64,000 nucleotides of DNA. It comes from Streptomyces sp. DI166 (GTDB lineage Bacteria; Actinomycetota; Actinomycetes; Streptomycetales; Streptomycetaceae). Both the position numbers and the translations under genes were made by a program. Location: the NCBI RefSeq assembly GCF_900091315.1, contig NZ_FLSP01000035.1, positions 1 to 64,000 on the forward strand, in the 5' to 3' direction. How positions within the stretch are numbered: position 1 is the stretch's first letter; each line of letters opens with the position of its first letter. Positions 8,351-16,566 of this stretch are shown here, one piece after another. The notes beneath the pieces are model-generated. The model was not told the origin of the DNA. It ran no database searches and saw nothing but the letters and a program-made list of their open reading frames with translations.

Positions 8351-9201
8351 CCGCCTCTCCCGAGCGGCAGCGCCCCGAGGGCGAGCACGAGGTCAAGGGG
8401 CTCGCCTTCCGTGACGAGGGCGAGGGCGAGCAGGAGGCGCCGCCTCCCCCGGCGGTGCACCGGCGCCGGCTGACCTGGCAGAAGCTGACCTTCCTGCCGT
8501 CGGTGCTGGTGGCCCTGCTGCTGGGGACCTGGCTGTGGTTCCAGCAGGCCGACCTGGACCCGATCACCGAGAACGCGCTCTCCGACGGCCAGGTCTCCAA
8601 GGCGCTGTGGCAGCACGTGGAGCTGACGGTGATCTCCACGTTCTTCGTGCTGATCATCGCCATCCCGCTGGGTGTCCTGCTGACCCGCAAGGCCTTCCGC
8701 AAGTTCACCCCGATCGCCATGACCGTCGCCAACATGGGCCAGGCCACCCCGGCGATCGGCCTGCTCGCCCTGCTGGTGATCTGGCTCGGCACCGGGATGA
8801 AGTCCGCCCTGATCGGCATCACCCTCTACGCCATTCTGCCGGTGCTGTCGAACACGATCACCGGTCTGAAGGCCAATGACCCCGCCCTGCTGGAGGCGGC
8901 CCGCGGGATCGGCATGTCCCCGCTCGGGGTGCTGGCCCGGGTCGAGATGCCGCTGGCGGTCCCGCTGATCCTGGCCGGTGTGCGCACCGCGCTCGTCCTG
9001 AACGTCGGTACGGCGACCCTGGCCACTTTCGGCGGCGGCGGGGGCCTCGGCGTCCTGATCACCACCGGGATCACCAACCAGCGGATGCCGGTGCTGATGC
9101 TCGGCTCGATCCTCACCGTGGCGCTCGCCCTGCTGGTGGACTGGCTGGCCTCGCTGGCGGAACTGCTGCTCAGGCCGCGCGGTCTGGAGGCGGCGACATG
9201 A
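8347..9201 (+). CDS. Osmoprotectant ABC transporter permease (second)
   Basis: A 284-residue permease starting at GTG 8347, which overlaps the ATPase stop (GTGA). A charged cytosolic N-terminus of about 45 residues is followed by a transmembrane helix (LPSVLVALLLGTWLWF). A five-helix BPD_transp_1 domain comes next, with the docking loop LLEAARGIGMSPLGVLARVEMP. It pairs with the first permease of the operon as a heterodimer, as in OpuCB/OpuCD. Its own stop overlaps the ATG of the binding-protein gene, so all four transporter genes are tightly coupled. Confidence 0.88.
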   Translation: MTASPERQRPEGEHEVKGLAFRDEGEGEQEAPPPPAVHRRRLTWQKLTFLPSVLVALLLGTWLWFQQADLDPITENALSDGQVSKALWQHVELTVISTFFVLIIAIPLGVLLTRKAFRKFTPIAMTVANMGQATPAIGLLALLVIWLGTGMKSALIGITLYAILPVLSNTITGLKANDPALLEAARGIGMSPLGVLARVEMPLAVPLILAGVRTALVLNVGTATLATFGGGGGLGVLITTGITNQRMPVLMLGSILTVALALLVDWLASLAELLLRPRGLEAAT

Positions 9202-10157
9202 GACGGGCCGCCTGCGTACTGCTGGCCGGGGCGCTGCTCACCGCCTGCGGACTGACCAGCGGCTCCCCCATGGTCGACGACGTCCGGCCGGGCTCGATCG
9301 GCAAGGGCGAGCCGCTCAAGGGCGCCGATCTCACCGTCACCTCCAAGGAGTTCAGCGAGCAGCTGATCCTCGGCGCGATCATGGGGATCGCCTTCCAGGC
9401 GGCCGGGGCCGAGGTGCTGGACCGCACCGGCATCCAGGGCTCGATCGGCTCGCGGGAGGCGGTGAAGCAGGGCACGGCGGACGCGGACTACGAGTACACG
9501 GGCACCGGGTGGATCAACTACCTCGGCAACACCGAGCCGCTGCCCGATCCGCGCGAGCAGTGGGAGGCGGTGCGGGACGCGGACCGGGAGAACGGGGTGA
9601 CCTGGCTGGAGCCGTCCCCGCTGAACAACACCTACGCGCTGGCGATGAGCCGGGAGAACTACGAGAAGTACGGCACGAAGACGCTCTCGGACGTGGCGGA
9701 GCTGTCCCGCAAGGACCCCGGCGCGGTGACGCTGTGCGTGGAGAGCCAGTTCGCCAACCGCCTGGACGGGCTGCGGGGCATGGCCGAGGAGTACGGGATG
9801 GACATCCCGGCGAAGAACGTCACGCAGATGGACACCGGGATCATCTACACCCAGGCGGCGAAGGGCACCTGCACCTTCGGCGAGGTGTTCACCACCGACG
9901 GGCGCATCAAGTCGATGGACCTGGTGGTGATGGAGGACGACCGGAAGTTCTTCCCGAACTACAACGCCGCCCCGATGGTCAACACCGAGACGCTGAAGAA
10001 GTACCCCGAGATCGCGGAGATCCTGGCGCCCATCACCAAGCGGCTGAACAACAAGGTGGCGCAGGAGCTGAACGCACGGGTGGACGTGGACGGGGAGGAC
10101 CCGCACGAGGTGGCGCTGGACTGGCTGAAGCAGGAGGGGTTCGTGAAGGAGGGCTGA
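9198..10157 (+). CDS. Glycine betaine/choline-type substrate-binding lipoprotein
   Basis: A 319-residue exported lipoprotein. The signal peptide ends in a lipobox LLTAC with the lipidated cysteine at residue 17. The body is an OpuAC-type binding domain (VTSKEFSEQLILG, DADYEYTGTGWINYLG, VVMEDDRKFFPNYNAAP), the family that binds quaternary ammonium osmolytes through aromatic residues. The ATG overlaps the preceding permease stop. It completes the ABC importer, with the lipoprotein tethered outside the membrane. Its 3' end converges with the Lon-fold protease gene 15 bases away. Confidence 0.9.
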   Translation: MRRAACVLLAGALLTACGLTSGSPMVDDVRPGSIGKGEPLKGADLTVTSKEFSEQLILGAIMGIAFQAAGAEVLDRTGIQGSIGSREAVKQGTADADYEYTGTGWINYLGNTEPLPDPREQWEAVRDADRENGVTWLEPSPLNNTYALAMSRENYEKYGTKTLSDVAELSRKDPGAVTLCVESQFANRLDGLRGMAEEYGMDIPAKNVTQMDTGIIYTQAAKGTCTFGEVFTTDGRIKSMDLVVMEDDRKFFPNYNAAPMVNTETLKKYPEIAEILAPITKRLNNKVAQELNARVDVDGEDPHEVALDWLKQEGFVKEG

Positions 10158-10172
10158 GCCGGACCGGGACGG

Positions 10173-10964
10173 TCAGCAGCTCGGCACCTTGCCGGTGCCC
10201 TTCTCCAGCGCGATCAGGGAGTCCACGGCGCCCTTGAGGGTGGTGACCGGGATCAGGCGCAGCCCCTCGGGCAGCTCGGACTTGGCGTCGGAGCACTCCG
10301 CCTCCGGGACCAGGAACACGGTGGCGCCGTCCCGGCGGGCGGCCTGCGTCTTCAGGCCGACGCCGCCGACGGGCCCGACCTTGCCGTCGGCCTCGATGGT
10401 GCCCGTACCGGCGATGACCCGGCCGCCGGTGAGGTCGCCGCCGGAGCCGTCGCCGTCCAGTTTGTCGACGATGCCGAGGGAGAAGAGCAGACCGGCGCTG
10501 GGCCCGCCGACGTTGGCCAGCTCCAGGTCGACCTTGACCTTCGCGGGGTCCAGGTCGAGGTAGTTCAGTGCGGCCTCGGTGGCGGTGTCCTGGGACTGCT
10601 CCATCTGTTCGGTGTTGTGCTGCTCGATCTCCTTGGTGTCCTTGCCGCTGGGGTAGACGGCGTCCCGGGGCAGCACGGCGCGGTCGGTGCGGAACCAGGA
10701 GTCGATCACATCGCCGAGTCCCACACTGGCGTCCGGGCCGGTCGCCTCGATGGTGGTCATCCGCAGTTGCCCCTTGGTCTTACGGGTCTCGGCGCCGGTG
10801 ATGGTGATCACCGGCTCGCCCTTGTTCTCCCCCAGGACGTTCGCCGTCATCCCGGGCTGCGTCAGCGAGAACGGCAGCGGCGCCAGTGCGGCCGTGGCGA
10901 TCAGGGCCACGACCGGCACGGCGCAGACGGCTAGGGCCTTGGGGCGCGAGAGACGAGAGAGCAC
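10173..10964 (-). CDS. Membrane-anchored Lon-fold (S16) protease-like protein
   Basis: A 263-residue protein with an N-terminal transmembrane or signal segment (about residues 10-30) and a C-terminal Lon proteolytic domain. The Ser-Lys dyad is visible: Ser156 in GGPSAGLLFSL and Lys205 in VGGVGLKTQAA. Related YlbL-type proteins place a PDZ domain before the S16 domain; here the middle region (about 60-140) is short and I cannot assign PDZ with confidence. The active site is probably outside the membrane. The start is GTG 10964; no good Shine-Dalgarno is visible, so leaderless translation is possible. Substrate unknown. Confidence 0.8.
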   Translation of the reverse strand: MLSRLSRPKALAVCAVPVVALIATAALAPLPFSLTQPGMTANVLGENKGEPVITITGAETRKTKGQLRMTTIEATGPDASVGLGDVIDSWFRTDRAVLPRDAVYPSGKDTKEIEQHNTEQMEQSQDTATEAALNYLDLDPAKVKVDLELANVGGPSAGLLFSLGIVDKLDGDGSGGDLTGGRVIAGTGTIEADGKVGPVGGVGLKTQAARRDGATVFLVPEAECSDAKSELPEGLRLIPVTTLKGAVDSLIALEKGTGKVPSC

Positions 10965-11008
10965 GGGGTCAATCTAACGTGGCGGCGATCCGGCCCGGCC
11001 CCGCGCGG

Positions 11009-11650
11009 TCAGCGCAGCGCCTCGGCGACCTCGCGGGCCGCGTCCACCACCCGCGGACCGACCCGCTCCGGTACGGCGTCGGCGAGCATCACCACGCCGA
11101 CGCTGCCCTCGACACCGGTCACCCCGAGCAGGGGTGCGGCGGCGCCGCTGGCACCGGCTTCGAGTTCGCCGTGGGTCAGGGTGTAGCCGGGCTCCTCCAG
11201 GGGCTGGCGGCGGGCGGCGAGGATGGCCTTGCCGGCGGCGCCGCGCTCCAGCGGGTGCCGGAAACCGGCCCGGTAGGCCACGTGGTAGTCGGTCCAGGTC
11301 GGCTCCACCACGGCGACCGCGAGGGCCTCGGCGCCGTCGACCAGGGTCAGATGCGCGGTCGCGCCTATGTCCTCGGCCAGCGAGCGCAGCGCGGGCAGCG
11401 CGGCCTCGCGTACCAGGGGATGCACCTGGCGGCCCAGGCGCAGGACGCCGAGTCCCACCCGGGCCCGGCCGCCCAGGTCTCGCCGTACGAGTGCGTGCTG
11501 TTCCAGCGTGGCCAGCAACCGGTACACCACGGTCCGGTTCACGCCCAGTTTGTTGGATAGCTCGGTGACGGTCAGCCCGTGGTCCGTGTCGGCCAGCAGC
11601 TTGAGGACGCGCAGTCCCCGATCGAGCGTCTGAGAGGTCTCCGCGGTCAC
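11009..11650 (-). CDS. IclR family transcriptional regulator
   Basis: About 213 residues with an N-terminal winged helix-turn-helix (TLDRGLRVLKLLADTDHGLTV, LSNKLGVNRTVVYRLLATL) and a C-terminal IclR effector domain (AGFRHPLERGAAGKAILAA). The effector domain ends somewhat early, so it is slightly shorter than classic IclR proteins (about 250). GTG 11650 is chosen because AAGGAG lies 8 bases upstream; the earlier GTG at 11659 overlaps that Shine-Dalgarno. It stands alone between the S16 protease and the helicase, with 290 bases to the helicase in which I see no gene. No target can be inferred from context. Confidence 0.85.
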   Translation of the reverse strand: MTAETSQTLDRGLRVLKLLADTDHGLTVTELSNKLGVNRTVVYRLLATLEQHALVRRDLGGRARVGLGVLRLGRQVHPLVREAALPALRSLAEDIGATAHLTLVDGAEALAVAVVEPTWTDYHVAYRAGFRHPLERGAAGKAILAARRQPLEEPGYTLTHGELEAGASGAAAPLLGVTGVEGSVGVVMLADAVPERVGPRVVDAAREVAEALR

Positions 11651-11940
11651 GACGCCCACTCCTTAGTGGTGAGGTCGGCAGCCCCCTCAGCGACAACTGC
11701 GTCACCGAGTCCCGTCGGTCGACGCGCTTCAGAGGCCGCCGATCGGCCGGCGGCCCGGCCTGTCCGGGCCGCGTCGCTTCACGGCTGCGCTCCGCGGCGG
11801 CGCTGCCACGGGGCGTGTGCGTAGCGGGACATTAGCGAAGGGGGTTCGCTCAGCGGAAGGCTCCGTCCAGAATCCGGGCACCGACGGGTAAGGCATGCCG
11901 GTGTTTGTCCACTGTTTGTCCATATCCGGCCATCGCCCCG

Positions 11941-13734
11941 TCACCGCATGCGCGTGGCCCACTCCTGGACTTTGGCGATGCGCTGGCGGAGCTGGCCCGC
12001 GGTGGCCTCGGCGCTCGGCGGGCCGCCGCACACCCGGCGCAGTTCGGTGTGGATCACGCCGTGCGGCTTGCCGCTCTGGTGGACGTAGGCGCTCACCATC
12101 GTGTTGAGCTTCTTGCGCAGCTCCATCATCTCCTTGTGGGAGACGACCGGGCGGCGCTCGGCGGGCAGCTCCAGCAGATCGGCCTCGGCATCCGGCTTCT
12201 TGCGGCTGTGCGCGATCTGCCGGGCCTGCCGCTTCTGCAGCAGCAGCTGCACCTGGTCGGGCTCCAGCAGTCCGGGGATGCCGAGGTAGTCCTGCTCCTC
12301 CTCGCTGCCGGGGTGGGCCTGCATACCGAACTCGGCGCCGTCGTAGAGGACACGGTCGAAGACGGCGTCGGACTCCAGCGCCTCGAAGGGCAGCATGTCC
12401 TGCTCGCCGGTGTCCTCGTCCTGCTCCTTGTTCGCCTCCTCCATCTCCTTCTCGGACTCGGCGTACGGGTCCTCCTCGCCCTCCTTCTTCGGCTTGTCGA
12501 GGGCGTGGTCGCGCTCGACCTCCATCTCGTTGGCGAAGGTGAGCAGGTCGGGGATGGTCGGCAGGAAGACGGAGGCGGTCTCGCCGCGGCGCCGGGAACG
12601 CACGAAGCGGCCGACGGCCTGGGCGAAGAAGAGCGGGGTGGAGATGGTGGTGGCGTAGACGCCGACCGCGAGGCGGGGCACGTCGACGCCCTCGGAGACC
12701 ATGCGGACGGCGACCATCCAGCGGTCGTTGTTCTGGCTGAACTCGTCGATCCGCTTGGACGCGCCCGCGTCGTCGGACAGCACGAGGGTCGCCTTGGTGC
12801 CGGTGATCTCGCGGATCAGCTTGGCGTAGGCGCGGGCGGAGTCCTGGTCGGAGGCGATGACGAGGGCGCCCGCGTCGGGGATCGCCTTGCGGACCTCGGT
12901 CAGCCGCTGGTCGGCGGCGCGCAGCACGCTCGGCATCCACTCGCCGCGCGGGTCGAGGGCGGTGCGCCAGGCCTGGCTGACGGCGTCCTTGGTCATCGGT
13001 TCGCCGAGGCGGGCGGCGATCTCGTCACCGGCCTTGGTGCGCCAGCGCATGTTGCCGCTGTAGGAGAGGAAGATGACCGGCCGCACGACGTGGTCGGCGA
13101 GCGCGTGCCCGTAGCCGTAGGTGTAGTCGGCGGCCGAGCGGCGGATGCCGTGACTGTCCTCCTCGTACGTGACGAAGGGGATGGGGTTGGTGTCCGAGCG
13201 GAACGGCGTACCGGTCAGCGCGAGCCGCCGGGTGGCGGGCTCGAAGGCCTCCAGGCACGCCTCGCCCCAGGACTTGCTGTCACCGGCGTGGTGGATCTCG
13301 TCGAGGATGACGAGGGTCTTGCGCTGCTCGACGCGGTTGCGGTGCAGCATGGGGCGCACGCCGACGCCCGCGTAGGTGACGGCGACGCCGTGGTAGTCCT
13401 TGCCGAGCGGGCCCGCGCTGTACTCGGGGTCCAGCTTGATCCCTATCCGCGCGGCGGCCTCGGCCCACTGCTTCTTCAGGTGCTCGGTCGGCGCGACCAC
13501 GGTCACCTGCTGCACGACATGGTGGTGCAGCAGCCATGAGGCGAGCGTCAGGGCGAAGGTCGTCTTGCCCGCGCCCGGGGTGGCCACGGCGAGGAAGTCA
13601 CGCGGCTGCTCCTGGATGTACTTGTCCATCGCCCCCTGCTGCCAGGCGCGCAGCTTGCTGGCGGTACCCCACGGGGCACGGCCGGGGAAGGCGGGGGAAA
13701 GGTGGTGGGAGGAGGAGGCGGCGGTGGTAGTCAC
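11941..13734 (-). CDS. SF2 DEAD/DEAH-box helicase
   Basis: A 597-residue superfamily 2 ATPase. Motif I is ATPGAGKT (51-58), motif II DEIH (145-148), motif III TGTPFRSD and motif VI QAVGRFVRSRRR, so both RecA-like lobes are complete. The C-terminal third is acidic and Lys/Glu-rich (about 430-470), followed by a helical region ending in an Arg-rich tail. The architecture resembles type III restriction/RAD25-type helicases, and similar stand-alone proteins are common in Streptomyces with presumed roles in nucleic-acid repair. No methylase or nuclease partner is adjacent, so a restriction role is unlikely. Confidence 0.88.
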   Translation of the reverse strand: MTTTAASSSHHLSPAFPGRAPWGTASKLRAWQQGAMDKYIQEQPRDFLAVATPGAGKTTFALTLASWLLHHHVVQQVTVVAPTEHLKKQWAEAAARIGIKLDPEYSAGPLGKDYHGVAVTYAGVGVRPMLHRNRVEQRKTLVILDEIHHAGDSKSWGEACLEAFEPATRRLALTGTPFRSDTNPIPFVTYEEDSHGIRRSAADYTYGYGHALADHVVRPVIFLSYSGNMRWRTKAGDEIAARLGEPMTKDAVSQAWRTALDPRGEWMPSVLRAADQRLTEVRKAIPDAGALVIASDQDSARAYAKLIREITGTKATLVLSDDAGASKRIDEFSQNNDRWMVAVRMVSEGVDVPRLAVGVYATTISTPLFFAQAVGRFVRSRRRGETASVFLPTIPDLLTFANEMEVERDHALDKPKKEGEEDPYAESEKEMEEANKEQDEDTGEQDMLPFEALESDAVFDRVLYDGAEFGMQAHPGSEEEQDYLGIPGLLEPDQVQLLLQKRQARQIAHSRKKPDAEADLLELPAERRPVVSHKEMMELRKKLNTMVSAYVHQSGKPHGVIHTELRRVCGGPPSAEATAGQLRQRIAKVQEWATRMR

Positions 13735-13841
13735 GGTCTCCGGTTCTCGACTGCGTACGACGACCGAGTCACCCTACCGGCGCCCGCCCGCGTCAACACG
13801 CGGACGGGGCCGCGTCACTCGGGGGTGGGACCGACGTCACA

Positions 13842-14210
13842 TCAGCGCGCGAAGCGCGGCAACTGCGCTGCGATCTTGGTGACGTCGAGATCACCCTGGC
13901 AGACGTCCAGTACGAATTGCTCGGCCTCGTCCACGTCGAACTCCGCGTCCAGAGGATGCCCGTTGAGGTGCAGGAAAACCCAGGTGGCGTACCAGGCGAT
14001 GCGCTTGTTCCCGTCCACGAGGGAGCGGTTGCGGGCCAAGGATTCCATCAGCGCGGCGGCCTTCTGCCATACGTCCGGGTACGCGTCCTGTCCGAACACG
14101 CTCGACTGCGGTCGGGCAAGCGCCGAGTCGAGCAACCCGTAATCGCGCACCTCGTCCGCTCCGAGCCGCTTCGCCAGATGCAGCAGCTCGGGCAGGGTGA
14201 GGTAGTGCAT
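13842..14210 (-). CDS. Fic/Doc-type toxin with degenerate catalytic motif
   Basis: A 122-residue Fic-fold protein of the Doc (death-on-curing) class, which AMPylates or phosphorylates targets such as EF-Tu. The Fic motif reads NRSLVDGNKR (residues 61-70). Asp66, Gly67, Asn68, Lys69 and Arg70 are present, but the position normally held by the catalytic His is Arg62 (CGC, one base from CAC). Enzymatic activity should be lost or changed. It overlaps its upstream partner by one base (TGATG), the usual antitoxin-toxin order. It may be a decayed toxin or a regulator now. Confidence 0.8.
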   Translation of the reverse strand: MHYLTLPELLHLAKRLGADEVRDYGLLDSALARPQSSVFGQDAYPDVWQKAAALMESLARNRSLVDGNKRIAWYATWVFLHLNGHPLDAEFDVDEAEQFVLDVCQGDLDVTKIAAQLPRFAR

Positions 14211-14407
14211 CAGGCGAGCCTCCGGTTCAGCTCAGCACTGGCCTTCAGCACATGCTCGGCGGCTTCGTTGAACAGGCGCGAGCGTTCGTTTATGGCCGCG
14301 ATCACCGCGTCGTGGGCGAAGGCCTGCATGCTGCGGCCTTCCGCGGCGGCCCGCTCGCGCAGGGCGTTGAGCTCTTCTTCCGTGAAGCGCAGGTTCAGTC
14401 CAGCCAT
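14210..14407 (-). CDS. Antitoxin-like protein (ribbon-helix-helix type) of the Fic module
   Basis: A 65-residue protein starting at ATG 14407. The N-terminus (LNLRFTEEELNALRERAAAEG) fits a ribbon-helix-helix strand-helix pattern, and the remainder is helical and charged (AINERSRLFNEAAEHVLKAS). Proteins of this size directly upstream of and overlapping Doc-like toxins are antitoxins that also repress their operon. Identification rests on position and fold pattern; no direct homologue is recalled. Confidence 0.7.
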   Translation of the reverse strand: MAGLNLRFTEEELNALRERAAAEGRSMQAFAHDAVIAAINERSRLFNEAAEHVLKASAELNRRLA

Positions 14408-14439
14408 GCTTCGACGGTACTACGCGGTACCACTTGGTG

Positions 14440-15885
14440 TCACCGCGTTTCGGGAGTGAGCCGCCGCGTCACCCACACCCCCGCCAGCGCCACCGCCGCC
14501 ATCGGCAGGAAGACCGCCGCGAAGGCCTCCGGGGTGGAGGCGGTGGCACTGGCGGTGTGGCTGAGGGTGCCGCCGCCCAGGGCGGCGAAGGCGGCGCCGA
14601 CCAGGCTGAGGAGGACGACGTTGGAGAGGGCGTCGGAGATCTGGAGGGAGGCGGAGTTGGTGCCGGCCTCCTCCGGGGCGGACAGCTTCAGCAGGAGCAC
14701 GCTGGCGGAGGAGATCACCAGGCCCATTCCGAAGCAGCCGACGGCCCAGGTCGCCGCCAGTGTCCACACCGGCACGGAGTCGATCAGCACGCTCGGCGCC
14801 GCCGCGATGGCCGCGGCCACCAGCACCATGCCCAGCGTGGTCAGCCGCTCCCGGTACGGCTCAAGGCGCGGCCGGGACTGCACCCAGGAGCCCACCGCCC
14901 AGGTCACGCCCCCGGCCGCGAGGGAGAACCCGGCGAGCGTCGGCGACAGCCCGCGCTGGGTGACCAGCATCAGCGGCACGAAGGACTCGGCGCCGATGAA
15001 GGTGCCCGAGGCGATCCCGCGCAGCAGCACCACGGAGGGCAGGCCGCGGGCGGCGCGGTAGGTGCCGCGCGGCAGGAGGCCGAGGACGGCCGGGACGAGC
15101 AGCGCGGCGCCCAGCACACCGGGCACCAGGGCCAGCGGGCGCAGGTCCTGGGCGGCGTACTGGAGGAGGCCCGCGCCGAGGGAGATACCGAGGGCGAGGC
15201 GGATGCGGCGCCGGTCGAAGGAGGTGTCCGCGCCGTCCACGGGTCCGGCCGCCCGGCGCCGTATCTGGGGCAGGGCGAGGGCGAGCGGGAGCAGCACCAG
15301 CACCGGGATGCCCAGGAACACCCACCGCCAGCCGAGGTGTTCGGTGACCGCCCCGGAGGCGAGCGGCCCGACCACGAACGGCACCACCCAGCTCGCGGCG
15401 AAGGCGGCCACGATGGCGGGCCGCAGCCGCTCCGGGTAGGCGCGCCCGATCACCACGTACAGCGCGACGATCACCAGCCCGCCGCCGAGGCCCTGCACCG
15501 CCCGGCCGAGCACGAACGCCCACATCGCGGTGGCCGTCCCCGCCAGCAGCAGCCCGGCGGCGAAGGCGCCGATCCCCGCGGTCACCGGACCGATCGGGCC
15601 GCGCCGGTCCGCCCACTGGCCCGCGAGCACCATCCCGAACAGGGAGGTGGTGAAGAAACCCGAGAACGCGAACGCGTACAACTCCACCCCGTCCAGCTCC
15701 CGCGCCGCGACCGGCATGGCCGTGCCCACGGCGGTCGCCTCGAAAGCGATCAGCAGCACGACGGAGACGATCCCGATGCTGAGCGCCCGGTAGGACCGGC
15801 CGAGCACGGTCTCGGCGGAGCCGGCGCCGACGGCGGGCTCGGTGTCGTGCGCGACGGCGGCGTCGCGAGAATCGGAGCGGGTCAT
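14440..15885 (-). CDS. MFS transporter, DHA2-like drug/metabolite exporter
   Basis: A 481-residue integral membrane protein with roughly twelve to fourteen hydrophobic segments. It shows MFS features: the loop-2/3 motif GQWADRRGPIGPV (motif A-like), the central RAVQGLGGGLVIVAL (motif B-like) and WRWVFLGIPVLVLLPLAL typical of the DHA2 (EmrB/QacA) group. Substrate is unknown. ATG 15885 gives a cytosolic N-terminus of about 30 residues. No TetR or MarR regulator is adjacent. Upstream 88 bases separate it from the SUKH-like gene on the same strand. Confidence 0.85.
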   Translation of the reverse strand: MTRSDSRDAAVAHDTEPAVGAGSAETVLGRSYRALSIGIVSVVLLIAFEATAVGTAMPVAARELDGVELYAFAFSGFFTTSLFGMVLAGQWADRRGPIGPVTAGIGAFAAGLLLAGTATAMWAFVLGRAVQGLGGGLVIVALYVVIGRAYPERLRPAIVAAFAASWVVPFVVGPLASGAVTEHLGWRWVFLGIPVLVLLPLALALPQIRRRAAGPVDGADTSFDRRRIRLALGISLGAGLLQYAAQDLRPLALVPGVLGAALLVPAVLGLLPRGTYRAARGLPSVVLLRGIASGTFIGAESFVPLMLVTQRGLSPTLAGFSLAAGGVTWAVGSWVQSRPRLEPYRERLTTLGMVLVAAAIAAAPSVLIDSVPVWTLAATWAVGCFGMGLVISSASVLLLKLSAPEEAGTNSASLQISDALSNVVLLSLVGAAFAALGGGTLSHTASATASTPEAFAAVFLPMAAVALAGVWVTRRLTPETR

Positions 15886-15973
15886 GCGAGCCAGAGTAAG
15901 GTGCGCATCCGCTGACCACCCCTGTCAGGAGTCGGTCCCGGGAGCAGACCTTGGTCCTACGACCAGGGGTCCG

Positions 15974-16495
15974 TCACGCGTGCGCGGCGGTGTCCCGGTG
16001 CAGCAGCCACAGGGCGAAGGCGAGGACGGAGACGTCCGCGGTCAGGGCGTGCGGTATCGGGGCGGCCGGGGTCCAGGTGTGGAGGGTGCCCGTTTCGCCG
16101 TGCAGGAGCAGGACGTTGGGGGCGTCCAGGTGGCCGAGGACGATCAAACGGTCGGCGTCTGCGGGGAGTTCGGCCGTCGGGTCGCAGGCGTGGGACTCCG
16201 TCAGCGTCGGCAGGACCGTGTCCAAGTCCAGCCGGAACAGGGCGTGTTCCTCCGGCAGGCCCGTCTCGCGCAGGAAGCGGCGGGTGGGTTCGTGGGTGAG
16301 GGCTGCGGGGAAGTCGACGTCCTCGAAGCGCATCACGCTCCCCCGGCCGAACTCCTCGGCGAGCAGCCGGGGCGGCACGGACACGGCGAGCCCGGACGCC
16401 TCGCGCCGGTCCGGGTCGGGGCCCGCGACCAGTTCGAGCGTGGTGACCAGGCGCCCGCAGCACCGCGGTTCCGGCTCGGCGATCGTCCCGATCAT
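15974..16495 (-). CDS. SUKH-4 family protein
   Basis: A 173-residue soluble protein beginning MIGTIAEPEP; ATG 16495 follows a GGGGGGAC Shine-Dalgarno, so the longer open frame to 16522 is not used. The pattern is that of the SUKH-4 group: FLRETGLPEEHALFRLD, then RLIVLGHLDAPNVLLLHGETG, ending DVSVLAFALWLLHRD. SUKH proteins are often immunity proteins against contact-dependent toxins, but in Streptomyces many stand alone and may have housekeeping or regulatory roles. No toxin is adjacent here. Confidence 0.7.
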   Translation of the reverse strand: MIGTIAEPEPRCCGRLVTTLELVAGPDPDRREASGLAVSVPPRLLAEEFGRGSVMRFEDVDFPAALTHEPTRRFLRETGLPEEHALFRLDLDTVLPTLTESHACDPTAELPADADRLIVLGHLDAPNVLLLHGETGTLHTWTPAAPIPHALTADVSVLAFALWLLHRDTAAHA

Positions 16496-16566
16496 GGTGT
16501 CCCCCCGTTCATGTCCCGACACCGCAGAACATTACGCCGCACCACTGACAACGCCCGCCGAGCGGC

